From positions 1 through 64,000 of the forward strand of contig DAOUKR010000035.1 in NCBI GenBank assembly GCA_034421095.1: a stretch of DNA of 64,000 bases, written 5' to 3'. Position numbers and translations under genes: made by a program. The notes below the pieces were generated by a model. The model was given only the letters and a program-made list of their open reading frames with translations, was not told the origin of the DNA and did no database searches. The DNA comes from JAGWBG01 sp034421095 (GTDB lineage: Bacteria > Chloroflexota > Dehalococcoidia > Lucifugimonadales > JAGWBF01). Below, one piece after another: positions 8,746 through 16,969 of this stretch. Each line of letters begins with the position of its first letter. Position 1 is the first letter of the stretch.

Positions 8746-9496
8746 CAGCGGCCTGGTCCGGTGCAAGAGTTGCCGAAGGGCGCTCTCCGGGCAAGACGCC
8801 AAGAGCGGGAAGTTCGCCTACTACGTCTGCCAGTCCCTCCTCAAGCGGGGTAGCGGCACTTGCAGGACCCCCAGGCTCAACGCCCGGCGCTTCGAGGAGA
8901 AGGTGGTGGGCAAGATTCGGGAGAACGTGCTCACCGAGTCCAATATCCGGGCGCTGGTGAAGCTGGTGGACGAGGAGATGGACGGCGTGGCCGCCGAGCA
9001 GAGGCAGAAGCTGGAGACCATCGAGGCGGAGCTGGCGGACGTGAAGCGAAGGCTGGGACGGCTCTACGACCTGGCCGAGACCACCGACCTGGACATCGAG
9101 GACTTCAAACCCCGCATCAGAGACCACAGGGAGCGACAGGAGAAACTTGAGGCTTCGGCGGAGGAGGCGAGGACACTGTTGTCGCAGCGCAGGGAGGTCC
9201 TGGACGACGTGGAAACCATAACAGCCTACGCCTTGGACATGAGCAACTTCCTGCGCGAGAGCGAACTGACCGAGCGGAGGGCCTTCATCGAGAGCTTCGT
9301 GAAGGAGATCGTCGTCATGCCCGACAACGCCGTCGTGCGCTACACGATTCCGATGCCGGAGGACTCTCCGATAGGAGGAGTGGACGCCGAGGAGATGGCG
9401 CTGAACGGCTCGGTTCTGTCTACCGTCAAGTTTGGTGGGCCCGGCTGGAATCGAACCAACGACCCGCCGGTTATGAGCCGGCTGCTCTGCCTCTGA
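8725..9496 (+). pseudogene. C-terminal half of a large serine recombinase
   Basis: The frame begins abruptly with STYLLSGLVRCKSC, the recombinase zinc-ribbon domain (CKSC ... YYVC ... GTC). A long coiled coil follows (roughly 95-200 residues in: ETIEAELADVKRRLGRLYDL, RERQEKLEASAEE), then the C-terminal segment ERRAFIESFVKEIVVMP. The N-terminal resolvase catalytic domain with its Ser nucleophile is absent, so it cannot recombine DNA alone. The last residues (GGPGWNRTNDPP...) are the antisense of tRNA-Met, and the stop lies inside that tRNA gene. This fits a mobile element that integrated at the tRNA 3' end and lost its other half. Confidence 0.72.
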
Positions 9497-9507
9497 GCTA
9501 CGGGCCC
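9433..9507 (-). tRNA. tRNA-Met (anticodon CAT), CCA encoded
   Basis: On the minus strand from 9507: acceptor GGGCCCG pairs with CGGGCCC (9437-9443), discriminator A, encoded CCA (9433-9435). The D arm has GTAGCTCAGAGGCAGAGC; the anticodon stem GCCGG/CCGGC is perfect around loop CTCATAA; the T arm is GTTGG-TTCGATT-CCAGC. The CAT anticodon with no initiator-type acceptor mismatch suggests elongator Met, but tRNA-Ile2 (lysidine-modified CAT) cannot be excluded. Its 3' end adjoins the recombinase remnant. Confidence 0.93.
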
Positions 9508-9526
9508 TCTATTTGAGGGTGCTGAT

Positions 9527-9703
9527 ATGAAGCAAACATTGGTAGTACTGGCTGGCTGTACACTTCTAGGCTACAGTATGAGCATGATAGTGTCAAGAAA
9601 TGTCCAAGTAGGGACGTGGTCTTTCCAAGTTTCGTTCGCTGTCAGGCCAGGCACGATGACTATACAAGCTAAAGACGGGTTTCAAGCCTGTATCGAGTGT
9701 TAA
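9527..9703 (+). CDS. Possible 58-residue protein of unknown function
   Basis: A short frame from ATG 9527, preceded by GAGGGTG at good spacing, begins MKQTLVVLAGC, a weak lipoprotein- or membrane-like N-terminus, and ends QACIEC. No family is recognised. It lies divergently beside tRNA-Met in a decayed region, so it may be chance. Confidence 0.2.
   Translation: MKQTLVVLAGCTLLGYSMSMIVSRNVQVGTWSFQVSFAVRPGTMTIQAKDGFQACIEC
9568..9596 (-). promoter_or_regulatory. Possible promoter for tRNA-Met
   Basis: On the minus strand TTGACA (9591-9596) is followed after 17 nt by TAGCCT (9568-9573), about 60 nt upstream of the tRNA 5' end. The -35 is perfect; the -10 is weak. Confidence 0.3.
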
Positions 9704-9834
9704 ATAAAGTGACTGCTCAGATGCGCGCCAGGCTGCCGGGAATTGACCGTGAAAGGAACCTGCCATGGCTGATGGTGGGGTGGCGGTGCGACTCTCGGCA
9801 TGAGAAAATGGACGAAGGAAAGGACGTATAGGTC

Positions 9835-10293
9835 ATGTGTGGGCGATATAGTTTGATAGCAGACGTTAGCCAGTTGGCTCAGAGGTTAGAGTTCGACGGC
9901 GACAGGCTACCCTTTGAGGCGGCCTACAACATTGCGCCCACCCAGCAGGTGCTCACCGTCAAGGAGAAGATTGACAGCGCTGGACGGCAGGCCTCCTGCA
10001 TGCGCTGGGGGTTAATCCCATCGTGGACCAAAGGCATGTCCGTAGGCAATCCCATGATAAACGCCAGGGCGGAGACGGTCGCTGAGAAGCCGGCGTTCCG
10101 CGGGGCTTTGCAGCTGCGTCGCTGCCTGGTGTTGGCCGACGGCTACTACGAGTGGCGGCGCGACGGCCGGATCAGGACGCCTTTTCGGGTCACTCTGACA
10201 TGGGGCGAACCCTTCCACTGCCAACAATGGCCCCGAACTTGCGGCGAGGGTGAGCCAGGGACGCATCACCCTCGGACCGGAGGCAGGCACTGA
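9835..10293 (+). pseudogene. Truncated SOS-response-associated peptidase (HMCES/YedK family)
   Basis: The start MCGRYSL supplies Cys2, which in this family forms the covalent DNA-protein crosslink at abasic sites. YNIAPTQQ, MRWGLIPSW, NARAETV and GYYEW follow, so the first two-thirds of the family (about 220 residues) are intact, including the conserved Glu. After about residue 122 (GEPF) the sequence loses family character and ends in unrelated residues. The conserved C-terminal His segment (HHRMP-type) is absent. It is probably a 3'-truncated gene, with the next gene starting 43 nt later. Confidence 0.65.
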
Positions 10294-10336
10294 CACGACA
10301 GCGTGCAAGTGAGATGACGGCCATGGTGGTCGAGGT

Positions 10337-11068
10337 ATGTCGGTAGAACAGGACAGCGTCCGTATGGGCGACGCGACCATCAGCTACCAGGTGCGCCGCA
10401 GCCGGCGTCGCAGGAAGACGGTCAGCATCAGTGTGCATGAGGACGGTGTGCGTGTTGCTGCACCAGTGGCAACGTCGCGCAGCACCATCCGGTCCATCGT
10501 ACGGAAGAGGGCATCCTGGATACTAGAGCAAGCGGCTCGGCCGACGCCGGCGCCCGTGGCCCAGCGCCTCCTCACCGGTGAGACATTGCCATATCTGGGC
10601 GGCAGAGTCCGGGTTATGGTGGAGTCGTCGGACGTGCCCACGCCGAAGGTCCGCTTCGGCAGCCGGACGCTCCGGGTAGATGTACCACGGGACCTCGGTG
10701 AATCAGAGCGTCACGATGCGGTTTTCCATGCCGTCATGGCGTGGTACGCCTCTTGCGCCATGGACAAGCTGACAGCCTGCGTCCAGCGGTGGCGGCTCCT
10801 GCTGGGCTACAATCAGACACCTCGGATTCTGGTCCGGAACCAACGCAGTCGCTGGGGAAGCTGTGCCCCAGACGGCACGCTGCGCTTCAACTGGCGTCTG
10901 ATGATGGTGGAGTCCGACCTCATAGACTACTTAGTGGTTCACGAGCTGGCGCACCTGACACACCCCAACCACTCGGCGGACTTCTGGGGGCTGGTGGCCG
11001 GCGTGATGCCGGACGTGCAGCAGAGACGGAAACGACTGCGAGAGGCGGAGCGGCTGATCCCCTTCTGA
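10337..11068 (+). CDS. YgjP/SprT-like M48-type zinc metallopeptidase
   Basis: 243 residues with the domain order of YgjP-like (DUF45) proteins. The N-terminal strand is RRSRRRRKTVSISV. A central RWGSC motif (QRSRWGSCAPDG) is followed by the zinc site HELAHLTHPNHSADFW, where the two His of HExxH and a downstream His would bind zinc and Glu is the catalytic base. It is soluble, with no signal. These proteins occur next to restriction or repair genes in other bacteria; here it follows the broken HMCES gene. The ATG at 10337 is preceded by TCGAGGT, a modest ribosome site. Confidence 0.85.
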   Translation: MSVEQDSVRMGDATISYQVRRSRRRRKTVSISVHEDGVRVAAPVATSRSTIRSIVRKRASWILEQAARPTPAPVAQRLLTGETLPYLGGRVRVMVESSDVPTPKVRFGSRTLRVDVPRDLGESERHDAVFHAVMAWYASCAMDKLTACVQRWRLLLGYNQTPRILVRNQRSRWGSCAPDGTLRFNWRLMMVESDLIDYLVVHELAHLTHPNHSADFWGLVAGVMPDVQQRRKRLREAERLIPF

Positions 11069-11757
11069 AGTGCAAGTCAGCGCATGATGAACAGTCGCTC
11101 TCGATGTATCCACATCCCCATACCAGTACGGGGCATCGCTGACCCACACCCGAGCCTTTCAGTGTCTTCGCAGCTTAATACCGCTTCCATCCGATAGACC
11201 ATGAGGCATATTGATATTTCCACTATTTGTTCCTGATGTCCACTTAGGAGCTGGAAGAGACAAAATCTCGGCCCGACCTGGAGGCTGGAAGCCAGCATTA
11301 TCCATGCTCCAACCCTGGATTCCGGCTCTTCTTGGCAAATCTTCGACCCTCCTGTCGGGTCTATGACTTTCGTCGGAATAACGGAGAATGGGTGTTTCTT
11401 GCGGGCGTCCAGGTTACCAGGCCCTATGGGGAAATTGTCAGTGTCGGCATGCCCTGGATTCCGGCTCAAAGCCGGAATGACAGTCAGGATACTCGGGATG
11501 ACAGTAAGACGGCTCTAGGAGAGACAATTGGGGAATTGTTCCATTTTGCCTGTTGAAAGGTTGCAGAAATGTCTTTTTAGACGGATAATTCTCCTGCTGC
11601 CCTAGAATCTAAGCCGGTGCATGTACCAGGCACTCGTGGGGATAACTATCGGTGCCCCAGGCGCGCCGGTGGTCGCCACCAGAAAAGGGTATGTGCTATC
11701 CTGGTTGCGGGTTCTTCCGGGCGTGCAAGTGGAACCTGTTGCGGAAGGGGGACCGTT
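11069..11757. repeat. Intergenic region with copies of a dispersed GGATTCCGGC...GGAATGAC repeat
   Basis: No gene is supported before the GTG start at 11758. Two copies or half-copies of a palindromic dispersed repeat are present. One runs from 11313 (CTGGATTCCGGCTC...) to about 11385 (CGGAATAACGG). A compact one lies at 11453-11481 (CTGGATTCCGGCTC, AAA, GCCGGAATGAC), followed by a further GGGATGACAG. Related copies occur at 38.8, 39.0, 52.5 and 57.7 kb. Confidence 0.55.
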
Positions 11758-12954
11758 GTGGCACTCTACTCCCCTCAAATAGAAGTGCCGAAAGATTACA
11801 TATCGGGTTATGAAAAGGCCCGCGCTCTCGATCCGGAGAGGGCGGACAACTACATCGCCCACACTACCATCGGCGACCCGATTGCCGACGCGCTCATGGA
11901 GTCGCTCTCCGAGCTTCCGCGAGAGGAATCAAGCAAGCTCCTCCGACTGGTGATGAGTACCGAGGCTGGGGACGACCTGGATGATACTCCGCCCATACTG
12001 CGAGAGTTCCGGGAGTCCACCCGGACGCCGCCTGCCTGGCTCGACCTGGAGGCCCTCGAGCCAGGCATCCGCATGTTTCACAGGAACGCGAACCTGGTCC
12101 TGGGTGGAATGATCGGCGGCGTTCTCGTGGAAGGGTTCTCGACGAACATCGCCAAGTCCTTCTTCATAACCGGGCGGTTGCGCGATCAGGGCGTCAGGCG
12201 TCTTAAACAGAACAACCGCCACATGGTAGAAATATTCATGCCCGGCGGCCTAGCAATAGATGGGGACGGCTGGAAGCTGTCCGTGCGTATCCGATTGGTT
12301 CACGCCCAGATCAGACGCCTTCTGAACGCCTCCGACGACTGGGATTACAATGCCTGGGGTATGCCCATCAGTTCAGCGCACGTGGGATTTGCAATCGCCT
12401 CCTTCTCCGCAAGACTCCTGAAGCACATCAAGAGTCTGGGGGCCACCTATAATGATGAGGAACGCAAGAGTTTCATGGACGTCTGGCGGTACACGGGCCA
12501 CTTGATGGGCATTCCAGAGACAATTCTGTTCCGCGACGAAGCCGAAGCACTGGAGGTATTCAAAATAGGCCTCACCTGCGAGCCCTCTCCCAGCCTGGAG
12601 TCCATTGTGATGGCGAATGCGTTGGTTAACTCTGCTCCATTGGTCGCCGGGATTTCGGAACCCAAGGAGCGGCGCAACCTTACAAAGTACGTGTTCGGAC
12701 TCTCACGTGCGCTCATCGGAAGCCCTCTGGCTGATGAGTTGATGTATCCCCCGAGCCTGACCTTGGGGGTGCTGGCCTGGTTTCGGATGCAGGTACTCTA
12801 TCAACGCACAATGGGCAGGTTTTTTCCGGGAATCACCCGCACCAAGAATTTCGACAATTTCACCAGCCTGCTGAACGTCTCGCTGTACGATGAGGCGGGT
12901 ATAGACTACAGACTACCCGACCATGTCTACTCCGAAGAATCCAGGCGGTGGTGA
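11758..12954 (+). CDS. Oxygenase MpaB-family protein (DUF2236)
   Basis: About 398 residues from the GTG at 11758, which follows GCGGAAGGGGGA; the longer in-frame extension upstream has no protein character. It matches the MpaB/latex-clearing-protein-like family of presumed haem oxygenases: GGMIGGVLVEGFS, an R-x-R-x-x-H helix (VRIRLVHAQIRR) and the FMDVWRYTGHLMGIP helix, where conserved His residues are expected to contact haem. Substrate is unknown; members act on isoprenoid chains or rubber. It stands alone between intergenic repeats and a convergent lipoprotein gene. Confidence 0.75.
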   Translation: MALYSPQIEVPKDYISGYEKARALDPERADNYIAHTTIGDPIADALMESLSELPREESSKLLRLVMSTEAGDDLDDTPPILREFRESTRTPPAWLDLEALEPGIRMFHRNANLVLGGMIGGVLVEGFSTNIAKSFFITGRLRDQGVRRLKQNNRHMVEIFMPGGLAIDGDGWKLSVRIRLVHAQIRRLLNASDDWDYNAWGMPISSAHVGFAIASFSARLLKHIKSLGATYNDEERKSFMDVWRYTGHLMGIPETILFRDEAEALEVFKIGLTCEPSPSLESIVMANALVNSAPLVAGISEPKERRNLTKYVFGLSRALIGSPLADELMYPPSLTLGVLAWFRMQVLYQRTMGRFFPGITRTKNFDNFTSLLNVSLYDEAGIDYRLPDHVYSEESRRW

Positions 12955-12975
12955 CCCTCAAACCTCTTAATACTG

Positions 12976-14499
12976 CTACTCGTACCAACCCGACCCGAAT
13001 ATCAACCCGTCACGGCGTACCGCCCAGGTGTGTTTCTGCCGGTCCTCGCCTGTTTCCGGGTTCACCAGCACATAGTCAACCCAGCGGCCTGATTCGGTGG
13101 CGCCTAGCAAATTGTCGCCATAGAAATGTCCAGTGGCGTCCACCCGGAGGCTGGGGTCGCGCCTCAAAAACATCGGATTATGGTGCCCTATTGTAAGCCC
13201 GCTCTGGTGCTCGATGATGAACACGTACCACTGGCCTTCTATGCTCTCTGTAGAACTGTAATGGTCAATGGCAGCCTCCAGACCCAGGGCATCGTAGAGG
13301 TCCAGGGCCTGCTCTACGAAGGCCTGAGTATAGGCGGGAGCGTCGGACTTGCGAGGCCCGCTCTCGTACCACCCTGAGCCAAAGACCAACCCATCGTGTC
13401 GGACTATCCAGGAGTGCTTGACTTCCGCGTTTTCAGTGGAGGGATTGGGATAGGTGTACTCGGACCATTCGCCGTCCTCATCCGCCGCCGCCACCACCAC
13501 TTCACCGGCGGGATAGCCATTGGGTCCCACGACCTCGGAAGCAGGTAGTCCTACAAAGTTGGGGTTGGCAGCGTGCGCAAGCATCGTGTCATCTTCGTCG
13601 AAAATGAACACATACCACTGGCCATCTATGCTCTCCTCTTTGTTGTAGTAGTCAACGGTGTCCTCCAGGCCCAAGGCGTCGTAGAGGTTCAAAGCCTGCT
13701 CTACGAAAGCCTGGGTGTAGGCGGGAGCGTCGGACCTGCGAGGCCCACTCTCGTACCACCCCGAGCCAAAGACCAAGCCATCGTATTGGACTATCCAGGA
13801 GTGCTTTGTCTCGACGTTGCCGGAGACAGGACTGAGAAAGGTGTAGTCGAACCAGGCCCCGTCCTCCTCGGCAACCGCAATTACTGCCTCACTTGTAGGA
13901 TAGTCGTTGGGTCCCACGACCTCGGAAGCAGGTAGTCCCACAAAGTTGGGGTTGGCAGCGTGCGCAAGCATCGTGTCATCTTCGTCGAAAATGAACACAT
14001 ACCACTGGCCGTCTATGCTCTCCTCTTTGTTGTAGTAGTCAACGGTGGCCTCCAGGCCTTCCGATTGGTACATGGAGATAGCGTTGTTGACGAAGTACTT
14101 GGTGTACTCGTCGGAGTCCCACTTGGATGGGACAGGCTCCGGCGATTCGGTGGCAGCCGCAATCCGCGCCTCCCCAATGGCATCCACGATGGAGGCAATG
14201 GTGGCCTCATCCAGGCGAATGGTGTCTCCCGCAGGACCAGAAGGCCCTTGTTCCCCGGCGGGTCCCATAGACCCGGTGGGGCCTTGCTCACCCGCAGAAC
14301 CCGGGGGTCCGGGAGGCCCCTGTTCCCCGGCGGGTCCCATAGACCCAGTGAGGCCTTGCTCCCCTGCAGGACCCGGAGGTCCGGGAGGCCCTTGTTCCCC
14401 GGCGGGTCCCATAGACCCAGTGGGGCCTGCATCACCCTGGCAGGCGGCCAGGGACAGGATGAGGGCAACCATGACAAGGAGAGCGATTAGCTGACGCAT
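12976..14499 (-). CDS. Lipoprotein with collagen-like repeats and three tandem Cache-type sensor domains
   Basis: 507 residues. A lipoprotein signal ends in LSLAAC (Cys near residue 20). It is followed directly by a collagen-like stretch (about residues 22-90) of Gly-x-y triplets with a 24-residue unit (GPTGSMGPAGEQGPPGPPG) repeated three times. Then come three tandem domains of about 130 residues, each with YDALGLE..VDYY, EGQWYVFI, NPNFVGLPASEVVG, KHSWIV and DGLVFGSGWYE. These resemble single Cache sensor domains. There is no transmembrane or signalling module, so it would be a surface-displayed binding protein. Cache repeats 1 and 2 are nearly identical in DNA over about 130 nt (13531-13660 versus 13918-14047), implying recent duplication or conversion. 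The start at 14499 is supported by the lipobox. Confidence 0.82.
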   Translation of the reverse strand: MRQLIALLVMVALILSLAACQGDAGPTGSMGPAGEQGPPGPPGPAGEQGLTGSMGPAGEQGPPGPPGSAGEQGPTGSMGPAGEQGPSGPAGDTIRLDEATIASIVDAIGEARIAAATESPEPVPSKWDSDEYTKYFVNNAISMYQSEGLEATVDYYNKEESIDGQWYVFIFDEDDTMLAHAANPNFVGLPASEVVGPNDYPTSEAVIAVAEEDGAWFDYTFLSPVSGNVETKHSWIVQYDGLVFGSGWYESGPRRSDAPAYTQAFVEQALNLYDALGLEDTVDYYNKEESIDGQWYVFIFDEDDTMLAHAANPNFVGLPASEVVGPNGYPAGEVVVAAADEDGEWSEYTYPNPSTENAEVKHSWIVRHDGLVFGSGWYESGPRKSDAPAYTQAFVEQALDLYDALGLEAAIDHYSSTESIEGQWYVFIIEHQSGLTIGHHNPMFLRRDPSLRVDATGHFYGDNLLGATESGRWVDYVLVNPETGEDRQKHTWAVRRDGLIFGSGWYE

Positions 14500-14752
14500 A
14501 TAATTTCTCCCGGTTGAGAATGGATGCAAAGTGCCCGCCTCACGTCTGGGCGTATCGAGACTTAAAGCGGGTCTAATTGTAGTTGCTTGATGGAAAGGTT
14601 GCAAGCTGTAGCCCGGTATTGATGCGGGCAGGAACGTGTAGTTTTGCACTTCTCTATATGGTTTCTGAATTGGATCCAAAATAGATGGATGTACGAAAAA
14701 GTGCTACAATTAGTTTCTCCCCGGATACGCGGACCAGTATGAAAGGCCAGGT

Positions 14753-15454
14753 ATGGACAAGGTCCAAGACACCGTATCAGACAGACCGGAGCAAGGTGGG
14801 CTTACCGCCGACGTCGTTCTGGATACCTTGAGGAAGGAGTACGAGCCTTTCCCGTCGGAGCCTCGATATGACCCTGTGTCGGAACTGGTATTTACAATAC
14901 TTTCCCAACACACTTCGGACCGTAACTCCGAAAGAGCCTTCAAGCAGCTCATGGACCACTTCGGCTCCTTTGAAGATGTCGCCAGCGGTGACACCCAGAT
15001 GGTTGCCCAGTGCATCACAATCGGTGGCCTGGCGAGCATCAAAGCCCCTCGCATACAGCAGGTGCTCAACCTAATCATGGAGCGAAGGGGAGAGTTGGAC
15101 CTCTATTTTCTCAAGGACATGCCCCTGGAGGAAGCCAAGGCCTGGCTACGGGACCTCCCGGGCATCGGTCCCAAGTCTGCGGCAATAATACTTAACTTCG
15201 CTCTTGGTATGCCGGCAATGGCGGTAGATACCCACATCTACAGAGTAGCAAAACGCTTGGGACTTATCGGACCGAAAACCGGCTACGAGCAGGCTCACGA
15301 TGTCCTGGAGAATGCCGTTGAGCCGGAGCAAGTTTTCCCTTTCCACGTGGCCCTGATAACCCACGGCAGGAAGGTATGCAAAGCGCCCAAGCCCCTTTGC
15401 CAACAGTGCGTTCTCGCCTATGGCTGCCCGTCACGAGACATGGGGAACAAGTGA
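14753..15454 (+). CDS. nth: Endonuclease III-like DNA glycosylase/AP lyase
   Basis: 233 residues. It removes oxidised pyrimidines and nicks abasic sites in base-excision repair. Seen: the helix-hairpin-helix LPGIGPKSAA carrying the catalytic Lys, VDTHIYRV with the catalytic Asp, and a C-terminal [4Fe-4S] loop with Cys spacing 6-2-5 (CKAPKPLCQQC...C). The length is normal. It lies 26 nt upstream of argC in the same direction, so the two may share a transcript without a functional link. Confidence 0.92.
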   Translation: MDKVQDTVSDRPEQGGLTADVVLDTLRKEYEPFPSEPRYDPVSELVFTILSQHTSDRNSERAFKQLMDHFGSFEDVASGDTQMVAQCITIGGLASIKAPRIQQVLNLIMERRGELDLYFLKDMPLEEAKAWLRDLPGIGPKSAAIILNFALGMPAMAVDTHIYRVAKRLGLIGPKTGYEQAHDVLENAVEPEQVFPFHVALITHGRKVCKAPKPLCQQCVLAYGCPSRDMGNK

Positions 15455-15480
15455 CAGAAGCATAATCTCAGGGGGTAGAA

Positions 15481-16539
15481 GTGAAAGTAGGAATCATAAA
15501 CGTTACAGGATATTCCGGGTCCGAGTTGGCAAGGCTCCTGTACCATCACCCCGACGCCAAGATAACCTCGGTTACGGGTAGAAGTGCCGCCGGGGAGAAG
15601 CTGGGAAATGTCTTCCCCCACCTCTCCGGTTTCGACATGGTGATTCAGCCGGAGCTGGAAGGTAGCCTGGACCTGGTTTTTTCCGCGCTGCCCCATAAGG
15701 CCAGCGCCGAGGCGGTGGTACCTCTGCTGGAGGACGGGGTAAAGGTGGTGGACATAAGCGCCGACTTCCGCCTCAGAATGGCTTCCGAGTACGAAGAGTG
15801 GTACGGAGTCCCCCATCTGGGTCCCCAGTATCTTGAGGAAGCCGTGTATGGCCTCACAGAGCTTAACCGACGGGAGGTCAGCCAGGCTCGGTTGGTAGCC
15901 AATCCCGGCTGCTATCCAACCAGCGCCATACTAGCCCTTGCGCCCGTGATAAAGGAGGGGCTGGTGGAGACTGACATCGTGGTTGACAGCAAGTCCGGGG
16001 TATCCGGGGGAGGCCGCACACTGAACCTGACCAACCACTTTTCGGAAGTCAATGAGAACGTCATGGCCTACGCATTGGACGGCCACCGACACCTGCCGGA
16101 GATAACTCAGGAACTTGGCAAGCTGAATGCAACCTCATCTTCAGCTATGGGAGATGATACAGCCCTGGCGCTTACTTTTCTGACTCACCTTATACCCATG
16201 ACCAGGGGCATCCTGAGTTCCTGCTACGCCCGGCTAAAACCGGATGCCTTCCCGTCATGGGAGGAGGCCAAGCCCCGGATACGACAGCTTTACCAGGACT
16301 TCTATTCGGAAGAGCCTTTCGTGAAAATATCGGCCTCTCCACCACAGACCAAACAGACCCTGGGAAACAACGTGTGTCTGCTTTACCCTACGGTGGACGT
16401 AAGGACAGGCAGGCTGATAGTCATAAGCTGCCTGGACAACCTGGTGAAGGGGGCCGCCGGTCAGGCCATACAGAACATGAACCTCATGTTCGGCTTGCCG
16501 GAAACTACGGCCCTGGAGGCTCTGGCAGTATACCCATAG
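15481..16539 (+). CDS. argC: N-acetyl-gamma-glutamyl-phosphate reductase
   Basis: 352 residues from a GTG start (MKVGIINVTGYSGSELARLL) preceded by GGGGTAGAA. It carries out the third step of arginine biosynthesis, the NADPH-dependent reduction of N-acetylglutamyl phosphate. Seen: Rossmann loop GYSGSE, ADFRL, active-site Cys in NPGCYPTSA, SGVSGGGR and the C-terminal HLIPMTRGI segment with the family His. The length is typical. No other arg genes are in the window. tRNA-Glu begins 21 nt after the stop. Confidence 0.95.
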   Translation: MKVGIINVTGYSGSELARLLYHHPDAKITSVTGRSAAGEKLGNVFPHLSGFDMVIQPELEGSLDLVFSALPHKASAEAVVPLLEDGVKVVDISADFRLRMASEYEEWYGVPHLGPQYLEEAVYGLTELNRREVSQARLVANPGCYPTSAILALAPVIKEGLVETDIVVDSKSGVSGGGRTLNLTNHFSEVNENVMAYALDGHRHLPEITQELGKLNATSSSAMGDDTALALTFLTHLIPMTRGILSSCYARLKPDAFPSWEEAKPRIRQLYQDFYSEEPFVKISASPPQTKQTLGNNVCLLYPTVDVRTGRLIVISCLDNLVKGAAGQAIQNMNLMFGLPETTALEALAVYP

Positions 16540-16560
16540 CTGATGTATAATCTTCTCAGT

Positions 16561-16639
16561 GCCCCCATCGTCTAGCCAGGTCAAGGACGCCACCCTTTCA
16601 AGGTGGAGATCAGGGGATCGAAGCCCCTTGGGGGCACCA
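16561..16639 (+). tRNA. tRNA-Glu (anticodon TTC), CCA encoded
   Basis: Acceptor GCCCCCA pairs with TGGGGGC (16629-16635), then A and CCA (16637-16639). The anticodon stem CCACC/GGTGG encloses loop CTTTCAA, giving anticodon TTC. The ATCGTCTAG D-arm start is typical of tRNA-Glu. Confidence 0.95.
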
Positions 16640-16969
16640 ACTCATTTTTCCTGGGTACAAAAACGCATCTCAACGTGACGGTATGGCCCCTCTGGGTTAA
16701 GGATCCATGTAGAGGGGCCGTTCCTGATGCCATCAGTTGGCCTCGTTTCTTGATGGAGGCCTTTGAGCAACTTTGACCCAAGACTCACTTCCATGTCATT
16801 CAGAACCGCCCACAGGCGGGTGAAGAGTCAGAGCGGTTGCCTACGCACGGAACCTTAGATCCCTTCCGCCTTCTGCGGACTTCGCTTGTTAGAATGATAA
16901 CTGGGGCTGCGCAAAGGTCTCCTTTCATGCGAGAGACAACCGTTACACTTCACTTGCACTGAGGCTGAG
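16640..16969. other. Intergenic region after tRNA-Glu
   Basis: No gene is seen. It contains a 9-bp hairpin listed separately and a small CCGCC/GGCGG palindrome near 16807. A promoter for the following DUF418 gene could lie here but none stands out. Confidence 0.4.
16685..16719 (+). terminator. Possible terminator after tRNA-Glu
   Basis: Stem GGCCCCTCT/AGAGGGGCC (9 bp) around a 17-nt loop, 45 nt after the tRNA, followed by GTTCC. The T tract is poor. Confidence 0.4.

Noticed and set aside
9591..9640. Sequence beginning TGTCAAGAAATGTCC as an insertion sequence end
   Set aside because: No partner inverted repeat, target duplication or transposase remnant was found nearby.
14251..14420. Short regular repeats as a CRISPR array
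   Set aside because: They are in-frame collagen-like codons of the lipoprotein gene with a 72-nt period and no spacers.
16581..16781. Short minus-strand frame crossing tRNA-Glu
   Set aside because: Its C-terminal residues are the antisense translation of the tRNA.
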